NCBI RefSeq assembly: GCF_014268275.3
Contig: NZ_CP077084.1
Location: 682,001-746,000 of the forward strand
DNA length: 64,000 nucleotides
Direction of reading: 5' to 3'
Source: Pseudomonas tritici
GTDB taxonomy: Bacteria > Pseudomonadota > Gammaproteobacteria > Pseudomonadales > Pseudomonadaceae
Shown here: one piece after another, positions 29,468 to 38,094 of the stretch
Layout of the letters: the number at the start of each line of letters is the position of its first letter
How positions within the stretch are numbered: the stretch's first letter is position 1
Program-made: the position numbers and the translations under genes
Notes under the pieces: model-generated
Databases searched by the model: none
The model's input: the letters and a program-made list of their open reading frames with translations, nothing else
What the model was told of the DNA's origin: nothing

Positions 29468-30149
29468 AGTCGTGTTGCTCCGCGTCGCTCAACGGCTGGT
29501 TGGCAGTGCTGTCCTGCATGCGCAGCACGGTGCTGTCGCCTTGGGTTTCCAGCAGTTCGATGGTGTGTACCAGCTCACTACCGTCGATATTGATCTGGGT
29601 GAATACCTGTTTGAGCAGCAGTGAACGCGGGATCAGCGTGAGCTTCCATTGCTTGGCTTCACCTTGCAGTTGCAGCTCAAAGTCACGCTGCAAGCCGCTG
29701 CTGTCGCCCTGGAGCACGGCGAGGAACAAGCGGTTCTGCTCGGCGCCGGCACTCTTGTTTGGCAGCAGTTGCCAGCCATTGGCGTCGCGGCGGGCAATGC
29801 CTTGGGCGCTGATGCGGTAGTCCTGTTGCAGCGGGGTTTTCAGCAGCCACAGCAGGCCGTGGTCCTTGGCGAGGACGAAGGTGCCTTTGCTGACCAGCGG
29901 TTGGGGCAGCGCACGCAGGTGTTTTTCCTGGGTGAAGCTGCCGTGGATCACTGAGGGTTTTGCAAGCTGGTCGCTGAGTTGTTGCAGGTCGAAGGCGTGT
30001 GCCGCCCCCGAAAAACCAAACAACACAAACACTGTAGGAGCGAGCTTGCTCGCGAAAAACCCGAGAGCGCCGCGTGGTATCAGGAAACCCGCGTTATCGT
30101 TGACGATCTTCGCGAGCAAGCTCGCTCCTACAAAGAACGGGGTCAGCAT
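29457..30149 (-). CDS. LolA-like carrier of the APE cluster, with a REPIN inside its signal region
   Basis: A 230-residue protein whose mature part (FDLQQLSDQLAKPSVIHGSFTQEKHL onward) is LolA/DUF-type: a periplasmic lipid carrier. ATG 30149 overlaps the thioesterase stop (ATGCTGA), so this is the native start. Codons from about 6 to 39 are encoded by a 100-bp REPIN inserted in frame. The hydrophobic run APTVFVLFGFSGAAHA and a cleavage site after AHA (residue 52) remain, so the leader is about 52 residues instead of about 20. Export is plausible but unproven. It acts between the MMPL exporter and the outer membrane. Confidence 0.82.
   Translation of the reverse strand: MLTPFFVGASLLAKIVNDNAGFLIPRGALGFFASKLAPTVFVLFGFSGAAHAFDLQQLSDQLAKPSVIHGSFTQEKHLRALPQPLVSKGTFVLAKDHGLLWLLKTPLQQDYRISAQGIARRDANGWQLLPNKSAGAEQNRLFLAVLQGDSSGLQRDFELQLQGEAKQWKLTLIPRSLLLKQVFTQINIDGSELVHTIELLETQGDSTVLRMQDSTANQPLSDAEQHDFAQ
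30033..30132. repeat. REPIN inserted in a coding sequence
   Basis: A 100-bp element with arms TGTAGGAGCGAGCTTGCTCG and the matching reverse complement ending CTCGCTCCTACA. Unlike the other repeats in the window, it lies inside a gene, the signal-peptide region of the LolA-like carrier. The host frame stays open across it, without a stop. Confidence 0.9.
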
Positions 30150-30571
30150 TTCAGGGCCCTTTCTACGGCGTCGGTGAATATTTTGGGCGAGGCCAATTGC
30201 ATCTCACGGCTGGTAACTTCCACCGCCACTTGCACAGTACTGGCACGGGTCAAACGCTCGCCGCTGGCGAGGTCGGTGATCAGGTAATTGACCTTCAAGC
30301 GGTTCTCCCACTCCACCAGGCTGGCGCGCACGTTAATGGTCTGGCCGAACACAGCACCGCGCACGTAACGCAGTTGCATGTCGATCACCGGCCAGGCGTA
30401 GCCGGACTCGAGCATCGCCGTGTAGTTATGGCCGATCTGGTCCAGCAGCGCGCAGCGCGCCACTTCCAGGTACTTCACGTAATGCCCGTGCCACACGACA
30501 TTCATGGTGTCGACGTCAAAAAACGGCACGAGGATTTCAGTGTCGCAATGCAGCACACCGGGGCTACGCAT
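30143..30571 (-). CDS. apeK: Aryl polyene acyl-ACP thioesterase (ApeK-type)
   Basis: A 142-residue hot-dog thioesterase of the 4HBT/YbgC type: VPFFDVDTMNVVWHGHYVKYLEVAR carries the catalytic Asp and the HGHY element. ATG 30571 is chosen because it begins a family-like N-terminus and overlaps the ammonia-lyase stop by eight bases; the long upstream frame is a shadow. It likely releases acyl chains or proofreads the carrier protein during polyene assembly. Confidence 0.87.
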   Translation of the reverse strand: MRSPGVLHCDTEILVPFFDVDTMNVVWHGHYVKYLEVARCALLDQIGHNYTAMLESGYAWPVIDMQLRYVRGAVFGQTINVRASLVEWENRLKVNYLITDLASGERLTRASTVQVAVEVTSREMQLASPKIFTDAVERALKC

Positions 30572-32105
30572 GCAGCCTCCAGTGTTGCTCGGCGATGCGT
30601 TGCAGGCACAGGCGCAGTTCACCTTCCAGGGCACGGTCTTCGATGACCGGCGGGAAGTCTTTGGCGAGTGCTTCGTGCATCGCCGCCAATGCCGGTGGCA
30701 GCGCGCGCGCATCCTCAGCCTGGGCACGCAGCCAAACGCCTTGGTTGGCAGCGAGCAAGGTAGCGGCGGCGACCTGTTCGGTCAGCTCCAGCACGCGGAT
30801 CGCATCGCGTGCGGCGATGGTGCCCATGCTCACCTTGTCCTGGTTATGGCACTCGGTGGAGCGCGAGAACACGCTGGCCGGCATGGTGTTTTTCAGCGCT
30901 TCGGCGGTCCAGGCGCTGGTGCCGATCTGCACGGCCTTGAAGCCATGGTTGATCATCGCGCGGTCCGCCGGGGCGCCGGACAGGTTGCTCGGCAGGCCGT
31001 GGTTGTAGCGCACGTCCACCAGCAGCGCGAGTTGGCGGTCGAGCAGGTCGGCAACGTTGGCCACCAGGGTCTTGAGGCTGTCCATGGCGAAGGCGATATG
31101 CCCGCCGTAGAAGTGCCCGCCGTGCAACACGCGTTCTTCTTCAGCGTCGATGATCGGGTTGTCGTTGGCGCTGTTCAGCTCGATCTCGATGAACGAACGC
31201 AGCCAGTTCAGGCTGTCGGCCAGCACGCCAAGCACGTGGGGCGCGCAGCGCAGCGAATAACGGTCTTGCAGGCGATGCAGGGGGGCGGTAGGCGCATCAA
31301 TCGCCAGGTCTTTGCGCAGCCAGGCGGCGACTTGCATCTGGCCTGGATGCGGCTTGGCGGCGAACAGGCGCTCGTCGAAGTGTTCCGGGTTGCCTTGCAG
31401 CGCCACCACGTTCAGCGCCGTGATGCGCGTGGCCAGTTGCAGCAGGTAGTCGGCGCGGGCGAAGGCCAGGCAAGCCAGGCCGGTCATCACAGCGGTGCCG
31501 TTCATCAGCGCCAGCGCTTCCTTGGGCCGCAGTACCAGCGGTTCCCAGCCCAGCTCACGGTGCACGTCGGCAGCCTGGCGGCGTTCGCCACGGAACATCA
31601 CTTCGCGCTCGCCGGACAGGGTCGCGGCCACGTAGGACAGCGGTGTCAGGTCACCGCTGGCGCCCACCGAGCCCTCTTCCGGGATCAGCGGCAGCACGTC
31701 GTGTTCAAGGAAGGCATGCAGGCGCTCGAGCAGTTCCACGCGCACACCGGACACGCCGTGGCACAGCGACTGCAAACGCGCGGCCAGCACGGCGCGGGTC
31801 GCTTGGGCGTCGAGCAACTTGCCCAGGCCACAACCGTGAAAGGTGTACAGGTGACGCGGCAGCGCCTCGACGTGCTGCAACGGCACCGCTACCACGCAGG
31901 AATCGCCGTAGCCGGTGGTCACGCCGTAGATCACGCCTTCCTTGTCCAGCAGCGAGTCGAGGAACTGCGCGCCCTTGGCAATGCGCTGGCGATACGCGGC
32001 ATCGTCTTGCAATTGGGTGGGCGCCTGACGATTGGCCAGGGCCAGCACGTCTTCGATGCGCAAAGCGCGTTCGCCAAAGGTTACTGGCTCAAGATGCGTC
32101 GTCAT
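30564..32105 (-). CDS. Aromatic amino acid ammonia-lyase (HAL/TAL family) of the APE cluster
   Basis: A 513-residue MIO-dependent lyase. The cofactor triad Ala-Ser-Gly is at 149-151 in SVGASGDLTPLSY and the catalytic Tyr60 is in IYGVTTGYG. The substrate-selectivity pair is Phe89-His90 in YTFHGCGLG; histidine lyases typically have Ser-His, the Rhodobacter tyrosine lyase His-Leu and phenylalanine lyases Phe-Leu. In this setting it most likely deaminates tyrosine to 4-coumarate, or another aromatic amino acid, to supply the aryl starter that the AMP-ligase loads on an ACP. The start overlaps the acyltransferase by 17 bases. Confidence 0.87.
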   Translation of the reverse strand: MTTHLEPVTFGERALRIEDVLALANRQAPTQLQDDAAYRQRIAKGAQFLDSLLDKEGVIYGVTTGYGDSCVVAVPLQHVEALPRHLYTFHGCGLGKLLDAQATRAVLAARLQSLCHGVSGVRVELLERLHAFLEHDVLPLIPEEGSVGASGDLTPLSYVAATLSGEREVMFRGERRQAADVHRELGWEPLVLRPKEALALMNGTAVMTGLACLAFARADYLLQLATRITALNVVALQGNPEHFDERLFAAKPHPGQMQVAAWLRKDLAIDAPTAPLHRLQDRYSLRCAPHVLGVLADSLNWLRSFIEIELNSANDNPIIDAEEERVLHGGHFYGGHIAFAMDSLKTLVANVADLLDRQLALLVDVRYNHGLPSNLSGAPADRAMINHGFKAVQIGTSAWTAEALKNTMPASVFSRSTECHNQDKVSMGTIAARDAIRVLELTEQVAAATLLAANQGVWLRAQAEDARALPPALAAMHEALAKDFPPVIEDRALEGELRLCLQRIAEQHWRLHA

Positions 32106-33024
32106 CAGTCTTCCAGAAAGGGTAAAAGTTGAACCATTGTTGGGGCGCTTCCAGGCAAAACTGGCCCAGGCGTGCAGCGTAGCGTGCAGTCCACAGGGCT
32201 ATGACCTGCTCGCGGGTGTTGCGTTTCCATTCGACCCGTTCGGTGAAAGGTTCAATGCTCAGGCGATAGCGGTTGTTGTGCTTGAGGCACATCAGCAGGT
32301 TCACCGGGCACTTGAGCAGGCCGGCCAGCAGCCAGGGGCCTTGGGGGAAGGCGGCGTCATGGCCGAGGAAATCCACGCGCACCGTGCGCCCACCGTGCAG
32401 CGGCACGCGGTCGCCGGCAATCGCCAGCCACTCGCCGTCGTCCAGGCGCTGGCTGAGCAGCAGCATGGTGGCCGGGTCCAGCTCGCTGACCTGGATCAGG
32501 CGCAAGTGGCTCGCGCCGGCTTCGCCCAGCAGGCGGTTGAATTGTTCGGCGTGCTTGGTGTGCACCAGCACGTTCATGGTGACTTTTTCACCGATCTCCG
32601 CGAGGGCGCGGCACACTTCGAGGTTGCCCAGGTGCGCGCCCACCAGCATCTGCCCACGTTCACCGCGCAGTTGCCCGCGCAATTGCGCCGGGTCGTTGAT
32701 GTCGATCTGCTCCAGGCGCAATTTGCCGTTCCACACGTCGAGCTTATCGAGCATTGAGTCCGCAAACGCCATGAACTGACCGAAGACTTTCCTGTGGGTG
32801 GGGCGCAGGTCATCACGCCCGCTCCAGTCGGCCAGGCGTTGCTGGTATTGCCAGGCACTCTGGCGCGCCGTGCGGCCGAACAGGAAGAAGTACAGGACGA
32901 TCCCGTACAGCAGCGGGCTCAACACCCGACGGCCGAGTACTTTGGCGGCGAAGGCCGTGAGCTTCATCAGCCAATAGCTGCCGCGTTCCTCACGGTCAGC
33001 CCAGTGTTTATTGCTGTCGCTCAT
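32089..33024 (-). CDS. LpxL-like lysophospholipid acyltransferase
   Basis: A 311-residue member of the lipid A/lauroyl-type acyltransferase family: N-terminal membrane segment (LSPLLYGIVLYFFLFG), the HX4D-like motif in GAHLGNLEVCRAL, and GDRVPLHGGRTVRVDFLG. In E. coli-type APE clusters a glycosyltransferase and this acyltransferase occur in one polypeptide (ApeJ, as I recall); here they are two genes overlapping by four bases. It probably acylates the glycosyl or lipid moiety attached to the polyene. Confidence 0.83.
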   Translation of the reverse strand: MSDSNKHWADREERGSYWLMKLTAFAAKVLGRRVLSPLLYGIVLYFFLFGRTARQSAWQYQQRLADWSGRDDLRPTHRKVFGQFMAFADSMLDKLDVWNGKLRLEQIDINDPAQLRGQLRGERGQMLVGAHLGNLEVCRALAEIGEKVTMNVLVHTKHAEQFNRLLGEAGASHLRLIQVSELDPATMLLLSQRLDDGEWLAIAGDRVPLHGGRTVRVDFLGHDAAFPQGPWLLAGLLKCPVNLLMCLKHNNRYRLSIEPFTERVEWKRNTREQVIALWTARYAARLGQFCLEAPQQWFNFYPFWKTDDDAS

Positions 33025-33755
33025 GCCTGCCACCGTCGCCACAGGATCATCGGTGCACGGATCAGCATGCCGAAGAACAGCCGGGTGTGCATGGCCGAGA
33101 TACGGACGTTGTCGCGGAACAAACGAAAGTGCGACAAGCCGTCGGCGGGGTAGTGCACCTGGGTGGGCAGCCAGCGCATTGGCTGGTTGCGCCAGGCCAG
33201 GCGCACCAGGATGTCGGAGTCGAAGTCCATGCGTGTGCCGATGTAGGCCGAGTCCATCAGCGTCAGCACCGGCGCCAGTGGGTACACGCGAAAGCCGCAC
33301 ATCGAGTCGCGAATCTGCAGCGACAAGGTGTTGATCCACACCCACACGTGGGTCAGGTAGCGCGCGTACAAACGGCCCTTGGGCACGCTGTCGTCGTATT
33401 CGGGGTAGCCGCAGATAATCGCATCGGGGTGCCTGCGCGAGGTGTCGATAAACGTCTCGACTTCGCGCAGGTCGTGCTGCCCGTCGGCGTCCACTTGCAG
33501 CGCGTGGCTGAAGCCCAGGCGTGCGGCTTCGCGAAAGCCGGCCATCACCGCGCCGCCTTTGCCCTGGTTGTGGGGCAGGGTGAGCAGGGTGACGTTATCC
33601 AGGGTGGCAAGCTGCGCCAGCACGGCCGCGCAGGCCGCGCTGCTGCCGTCGTCGACCAGCAGGCAAGGCAGGCCGCTGTTCAACAGGCTGTGGACCACGG
33701 CGGGTACGGCGGCTTCGTGGTTGTAGACCGGGATCAGGGCGCAGGGGTTATGCAT
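33021..33755 (-). CDS. Family 2 glycosyltransferase of the APE cluster
   Basis: A 244-residue GT-A enzyme resembling polyprenyl-phosphate-type GT2: ALIPVYNHEAAVPAV at the N-terminus, LLVDDGSS, and the DXD region VDADGQHD. GTG/ATG alternatives upstream lack conservation; ATG 33755 follows AGGGAG at a suitable distance. It starts 25 bases after the ligase-dehydratase stop. The sugar donor and acceptor are unknown; the context suggests building the glycolipid anchor of the pigment. Confidence 0.85.
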   Translation of the reverse strand: MHNPCALIPVYNHEAAVPAVVHSLLNSGLPCLLVDDGSSAACAAVLAQLATLDNVTLLTLPHNQGKGGAVMAGFREAARLGFSHALQVDADGQHDLREVETFIDTSRRHPDAIICGYPEYDDSVPKGRLYARYLTHVWVWINTLSLQIRDSMCGFRVYPLAPVLTLMDSAYIGTRMDFDSDILVRLAWRNQPMRWLPTQVHYPADGLSHFRLFRDNVRISAMHTRLFFGMLIRAPMILWRRWQA

Positions 33756-33780
33756 GACTTTGCTCCCTCGCCACAGAAGC

Positions 33781-35451
33781 CTACTCACTTGGCATCTCCA
33801 GCATTATTCGGCCGCTGGAGCAGGCGGCGACGCCGTTGCGGTAGGCGAAGTACAACTTGCCGCGCTCCCGGTCGAAGCGCAGGTGCAGCTCGATTGCGTC
33901 GCCGGGGCGTACCAGTTGCTGGAACTTGAGCACTTCCATTCCGGCAAAGGTCGGCGGCAAATCGAGCAGTTGCTGGCCCAGGTTGAACGCCCATTCCACC
34001 TGCACCACGCCCGGCAACACCGGCGTGACCGGGAAGTGCCCGCTGAAATAGGCCAGGTCCGGCGGGACGCTCAGTTGTGCGGTCCATTCGCCGTTGGCTT
34101 CGACTGTCTCCAGTACTTCTGGCGCCTTTGGGCGCGGCGCCAACAGCAGCGCCTCGACGTCGGCCTGGGGCAGTTTGCCTTGGCTGTTCAGCGGTAACTG
34201 CCTCAGCAAACGCCAGCGACGCGGCAGAGCCAGCGCTTCGCAATGTTGGCTCAAGTGTTGGCGCAGGGTTTGGGTGAGCGTACGCCGCCCCTGATTGCGC
34301 AGGGCATGCAGGCCCTCGTCGCTCAGCACCACCAGGGCGCCGAGGGAGGCGCGGTTTTCCTGCACCACGCCCAGGCGGGTTTCGGCGACCCACGGATGGG
34401 CCATCAGTGCGTGTTCCAGCATGGGCAGGGAAATACGTTTTTCTTCCAGTTTGACGATGCGATCCAAGCGGCCCAGCAGTTCGAAACGGCCATCGGCGTG
34501 AATGCGCGCGGCGTCGGCGGTCTGTTCGATATGCCCGTCAGGCAGGTACTTCGAGGCGATGCGCAGCGCGCCGTCTGCATCCTGGCTCAGTTGCACGTCG
34601 GCAAACGGCTGCCAAGGCTGCGCACCCTGGCGCCAGGCGATGCCGCCGGTTTCCGAGCTGCCGAGGATTTCCGTGGGCCACTGCTGCAAGCGGTCGTAAA
34701 GGCTGCCGGCAGCGTCCACGGGCAGCGCGCCGCCGGAGGAAAACACCCGCGACACCTGGCTCAGTGCCGGCCAGTCGAGGTTATCGCCCATGCGCTTGAG
34801 CAGCGCCGGGCTGGCGACCCAGGCAAATTGTCCGTGCTCGCGGCTGGCGCGCTGCATGTCTTCAGGGAAAGCCAACTGCTTGCGCACAAAGGTGCGCCCG
34901 GCGCACAGCGGCCAGAGCACGCGGAACAGCAAACCGTAGATATGTTGAGTGGCCACGCTGCCGATGATGCAGGCGTCTTTAAGGTCCGGGCCCCATAGGG
35001 TTTCCAGCGCCTCAACTTCGTTAGCCAGCTGGCGCAGCGTCTTGTCGATGCGCTTGGGTTCGCCGCTGGAGCCGGAGGTGCACAGGCTCAGTTGGCAGGT
35101 GTCCAGATCGAGGGCGGCTGGGTTCAGCGGTGTTTGAAACAGCGCGTCCAGGTCAGCCGCGTCGGTCAGCCAGGCATCAACGGCCTTGTCCCAGCGTTGG
35201 CGGGTCTGAGGTTGCAGGTCGGCGGGCAGCAGCACGCTGACCCCGGCCCGCCAGGCGCCCAGCAGGGCAATTGCCAGCAGGCCGGCATCTTCCAGGTACA
35301 CGGCCAGGCGCTGGGTACCCCGCGCTTGCAGGCCCGCCGCCAGGCTCAGGGACTGCTCCCACAGCTGTGCATGATTCATCTCAGGTTCGGTGGTGACCAA
35401 ACGCTGTTGCAGCGGCTCAAGCAGCAAGTGCTCAAGTTTCAACCCATTCAT
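33781..35451 (-). CDS. Aryl-acid AMP-ligase fused to a dehydratase (ApeH-ApeI)
   Basis: A 556-residue two-domain protein. Residues 1 to about 440 are an acyl/aryl adenylating ligase with the phosphate-binding loop [11 protein letters not shown] and the C-terminal lysine region LNSQGKLPQ. From about 460 a FabZ-like hot-dog dehydratase follows, with [21 protein letters not shown] containing the catalytic His. In Xenorhabdus the ligase ApeH and the dehydratase ApeI are separate; fusion would bring aryl-starter loading and dehydration together. The start ATG 35451 overlaps the upstream membrane-protein stop (ATGA). Confidence 0.87.
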   Translation of the reverse strand: MNGLKLEHLLLEPLQQRLVTTEPEMNHAQLWEQSLSLAAGLQARGTQRLAVYLEDAGLLAIALLGAWRAGVSVLLPADLQPQTRQRWDKAVDAWLTDAADLDALFQTPLNPAALDLDTCQLSLCTSGSSGEPKRIDKTLRQLANEVEALETLWGPDLKDACIIGSVATQHIYGLLFRVLWPLCAGRTFVRKQLAFPEDMQRASREHGQFAWVASPALLKRMGDNLDWPALSQVSRVFSSGGALPVDAAGSLYDRLQQWPTEILGSSETGGIAWRQGAQPWQPFADVQLSQDADGALRIASKYLPDGHIEQTADAARIHADGRFELLGRLDRIVKLEEKRISLPMLEHALMAHPWVAETRLGVVQENRASLGALVVLSDEGLHALRNQGRRTLTQTLRQHLSQHCEALALPRRWRLLRQLPLNSQGKLPQADVEALLLAPRPKAPEVLETVEANGEWTAQLSVPPDLAYFSGHFPVTPVLPGVVQVEWAFNLGQQLLDLPPTFAGMEVLKFQQLVRPGDAIELHLRFDRERGKLYFAYRNGVAACSSGRIMLEMPSE

Positions 35452-35993
35452 ACGCGGCCTCGAACCCTTTGTCGTACCAGCCATTCCACGGCAAACAACA
35501 GCCCCATCAGCCCGTAGGCGATCAAGCCGTTGTACAACGTCCACCAGCTCAGCGGCGCCCACAGGGTGAGGGCGGCGGCGAGCAGGCCATTACACAGAAA
35601 AAACACGCTCCATACCACGGTAACCTGGCGGGTATACACAATGGCGTGGGGCGGCAACACCGGATCGGTCATGCGCGCCAGGCGCTCGACCATCGGTGGG
35701 CCGTATTTCAGGCTCAAACCGAACAGCGACAACATGAACGCGCTGACCAGGCTCGGGTACCAGCGCAACAGTTGCGGGTTATCGAACCAGGCCAACGCTA
35801 AACAAAACACGATGATCGCCAACGCCATCCAGCGGCTGCCGGGGCGTCGGGCACCGGTCAGCCCACGCAACAGCCACAGGCTGCCGAGCAGCAGGCCGAA
35901 TTGCCACGGTGCAAAGTGCTCGGTGCCGTAATACACCGCAAATGGGTACAGCAGCCCCGCCAGCAACAGGCCAAGGCCGATCAGCCGGCTCAT
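35448..35993 (-). CDS. Integral membrane protein of the APE cluster (COG4648-like)
   Basis: A 181-residue protein with about five hydrophobic segments (LIGLGLLLAGLLYPFAVYYG, FGLLLGSLWLLRGL, LAIIVFCLALAWF, VVWSVFFLCNGLLAAALTLW and one near the C-terminus). Proteins like this are found at the apeG position in APE operons; the function is unknown. It overlaps the second ACP gene upstream and the ligase gene downstream by four bases each. Confidence 0.78.
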   Translation of the reverse strand: MSRLIGLGLLLAGLLYPFAVYYGTEHFAPWQFGLLLGSLWLLRGLTGARRPGSRWMALAIIVFCLALAWFDNPQLLRWYPSLVSAFMLSLFGLSLKYGPPMVERLARMTDPVLPPHAIVYTRQVTVVWSVFFLCNGLLAAALTLWAPLSWWTLYNGLIAYGLMGLLFAVEWLVRQRVRGRV

Positions 35994-36244
35994 GCGGCCG
36001 GCTGGACCAGACGGTACACCGCCTCAACCACGTCGTTCACAGTCCGCACCGCCTTGAATTCTTCGGCGGCGATCTTCTTGCCGGTCTGGCGCTTGATATG
36101 GTCGATCAAGTCGACGGCGTCGATGCTGTCGATTTCCAGGTCCTGGTACAGGTTGGCGTCCAGGGTGACGCGTTCCGGCGGCAGTTCAAACAGTTCCACC
36201 AAGGCATCGCGCAAGGTGTTGAAGATATCGTCACGAGTCTGCAT
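35990..36244 (-). CDS. apeF: Acyl carrier protein 2 of the APE cluster
   Basis: An 84-residue ACP. The phosphopantetheine attachment serine lies in DLEIDSIDAVDLI, and the surrounding acidic helix is typical. It carries growing polyene intermediates. Which ACP corresponds to ApeE and which to ApeF is assigned by gene order. The stop overlaps the membrane-protein start (ATGA). Confidence 0.87.
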   Translation of the reverse strand: MQTRDDIFNTLRDALVELFELPPERVTLDANLYQDLEIDSIDAVDLIDHIKRQTGKKIAAEEFKAVRTVNDVVEAVYRLVQPAA

Positions 36245-36253
36245 GGTCCGGTC

Positions 36254-36523
36254 TCAAGCTGCCTGTCTGTCCGTGACGTACGCCGCAAGGCTGGCCACGT
36301 TGGTGAAGTGATTACGGGTGTCCTTGGCGTCGGCATCGATCTTGATGCCGTACTTTTTCTGGATCGCCAGGCCCAATTCCAGGGCGTCTACCGAATCCAG
36401 GCCAAGGCCTTCGCCGAACAGGGTTTGCTCGCTACCGATGTCGTCGACGCTGATGTCTTCCAGGCCCAGTGCCTCGATGATCAGCATCTTTATGTCGTGC
36501 TCAAGGCGGTGTCTGTCGCTCAT
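36254..36523 (-). CDS. apeE: Acyl carrier protein 1 of the APE cluster
   Basis: An 89-residue ACP with the attachment serine in GLGLDSVDALELG. It differs clearly from the adjacent ACP, so the two probably have distinct partners (starter loading or elongation). It overlaps the acyltransferase gene by 23 bases. Confidence 0.87.
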   Translation of the reverse strand: MSDRHRLEHDIKMLIIEALGLEDISVDDIGSEQTLFGEGLGLDSVDALELGLAIQKKYGIKIDADAKDTRNHFTNVASLAAYVTDRQAA

Positions 36524-37313
36524 CTTCGGCGAGCTCCTTAAAAAAATAGTGGTGCAGGTAATCGTTGAGCTTGCGTGAGGCTTGGGGCGCGGGGCCCAGT
36601 GATGCGAACGCCTGTGGTTCTATATCGGCACCCACCCGCAAACTGAAGTGCACGCGGCATTTTGGGATGCGATACCAGGGTTCGGCCTTGGTCAGCGTCG
36701 TGGGGCTGACCTTGATCACCACGGGGGTGATGATTGTCGCACCCCGCAGCGCAATGGCGGCGCCGCCGCGATGAAAGGCAGGCGCCGCGCCGGGTGTGGT
36801 GCGGGTGCCCTCGGGGAAAATGATCAGGGTCTGGCCTGCGCGCAGGGCATCGGCGGCGGCATCGAGCATTTCAGCGCTGCCGTCGTTGCTGATGTAGCCC
36901 GCGTCGCGCACCGGCCCGCGGGTAAAGGGGTTCTGCCACAGGCTCTGCTTGACCACGCAATTGGCCTGGCGCACCAGGCCGATCAGAAACACCACATCGA
37001 TCAGCGACGGGTGGTTGGCGATGATCATCTGGCCCGGGCGCCCAAGTTTTTCCGCGCCGTCGACGCTATAGGTGAGCACGCCGGCGCGTTGCATCAAGCG
37101 AATAAAGAACCAGAACAGCCAGCTGATGGTGTGGCGGGCGCGGCGTCGGTGGCTTGCCGCGCTGCCCGGCAGGCAACTGAGCAGGGGAAACACCAGCAAC
37201 CGCAGGCACAGCCCACCGAAGCCAAACAGCGCGAAGCTGGCGGCGGTGGCGAACAGGCGCCAATAGTAGGCGTCCCGCGGTTTATCGTTCAGGGTTTGCG
37301 TTGCCAGTTCCAT
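36501..37313 (-). CDS. 1-acylglycerol-phosphate-type acyltransferase of the APE cluster
   Basis: A 270-residue PlsC-like acyltransferase: N-terminal hydrophobic segment (FALFGFGGLCLRLLVFPLL), the HX4D motif in ANHPSLIDVVFLIG, and FPEGTRT. ATG 37313 is preceded by GGAAGAA. It corresponds to the apeD position and probably attaches an acyl chain or the polyene to a glycerol- or sugar-type anchor. It overlaps the chain-length-factor gene by 25 bases. Confidence 0.85.
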   Translation of the reverse strand: MELATQTLNDKPRDAYYWRLFATAASFALFGFGGLCLRLLVFPLLSCLPGSAASHRRRARHTISWLFWFFIRLMQRAGVLTYSVDGAEKLGRPGQMIIANHPSLIDVVFLIGLVRQANCVVKQSLWQNPFTRGPVRDAGYISNDGSAEMLDAAADALRAGQTLIIFPEGTRTTPGAAPAFHRGGAAIALRGATIITPVVIKVSPTTLTKAEPWYRIPKCRVHFSLRVGADIEPQAFASLGPAPQASRKLNDYLHHYFFKELAEDERQTPP

Positions 37314-38008
37314 ACGCGGTTCTTCCAGGCATGTTGGCAGGCGACCTGTTCGTTGAGCAGGGTGCGCAGCAGGTTCAGGGCGTGGGGCCACTGGGTTTGA
37401 GTGAGTTGGACAGTGCTGGTGCTGAGTTCCAACTGCCACTCGTCGCCCGGTGTCAGCAACAGGCCGAGGGCGTAAGGAAAGGGTACGTCAACGATCCAGC
37501 TGGCGTAGGCCTCGGGCGGCTGTTCTTCGGTAATCACCAGCAAAACGGCCGGCGCGCCTTCGTTGAGCAGCGCGGCGGCCTCGAGCATGCCGTGTTCCAG
37601 GCCATCGCCCGCGGCCGCGAGGGCGGTCATTTCGCTGGTTTCATTGCGCAGGATCGACCACAGGCCAATCACCGCGTTATGCACCGACAGGCTGAACTGG
37701 GTTGGCGACAGTGGCTGGTCGTTGGCCAGGTCGCTGAGAATATCGAGGGTGCGCGGCGTCTCGCCATGCCGGGAAACAAACACCAGTGGCAAGTCCTGCA
37801 GGCCCTCGGCCAGCGGCCAGCCTACGCTGAACGCCATGCGCGCCAGGCGGCTCAGGCGGCGACGTTGCATGGCTGGCAGGAACGAGACGTCGGGGCAGGC
37901 TTCGCTGGCAGGCAGAGACACCGGTGCCTGGCACCAGGCACGCCATTCATCCGCGCTTTCCAGGCCAGGGGCCCAAGCGCGCCATTGGGCGATGTTGAAA
38001 GTGATCAC
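37289..38008 (-). CDS. apeC: Ketosynthase-like chain-length factor (ApeC-type)
   Basis: The first gene of the operon, 239 residues, starting at GTG 38008. It resembles the N-terminal half of a ketosynthase; the stretch where the catalytic Cys should sit reads SLSVHNAVIGLW, with no Cys, and the His motifs are missing. This fits the short non-catalytic chain-length factor that pairs with ApeO. The C-terminal 60 residues are not recognisable. No strong Shine-Dalgarno sequence is seen; a CCCGC/GCGGG hairpin precedes the start. Confidence 0.8.
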   Translation of the reverse strand: MITFNIAQWRAWAPGLESADEWRAWCQAPVSLPASEACPDVSFLPAMQRRRLSRLARMAFSVGWPLAEGLQDLPLVFVSRHGETPRTLDILSDLANDQPLSPTQFSLSVHNAVIGLWSILRNETSEMTALAAAGDGLEHGMLEAAALLNEGAPAVLLVITEEQPPEAYASWIVDVPFPYALGLLLTPGDEWQLELSTSTVQLTQTQWPHALNLLRTLLNEQVACQHAWKNRVWNWQRKP

Positions 38009-38094
38009 TGAGAAGGTATCCCGCCCCTGCGGGCTTCCATGTGCGACTTTTGGCCCCGAATACCGGGACAGGGAGCAATAGCCGAATGGCGCGC

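Noticed and set aside
20622..38008. Dialkylresorcinol (dar) genes inside the APE cluster
   Set aside because: Every gene in the block was accounted for; no DarA- or DarB-type protein is present.
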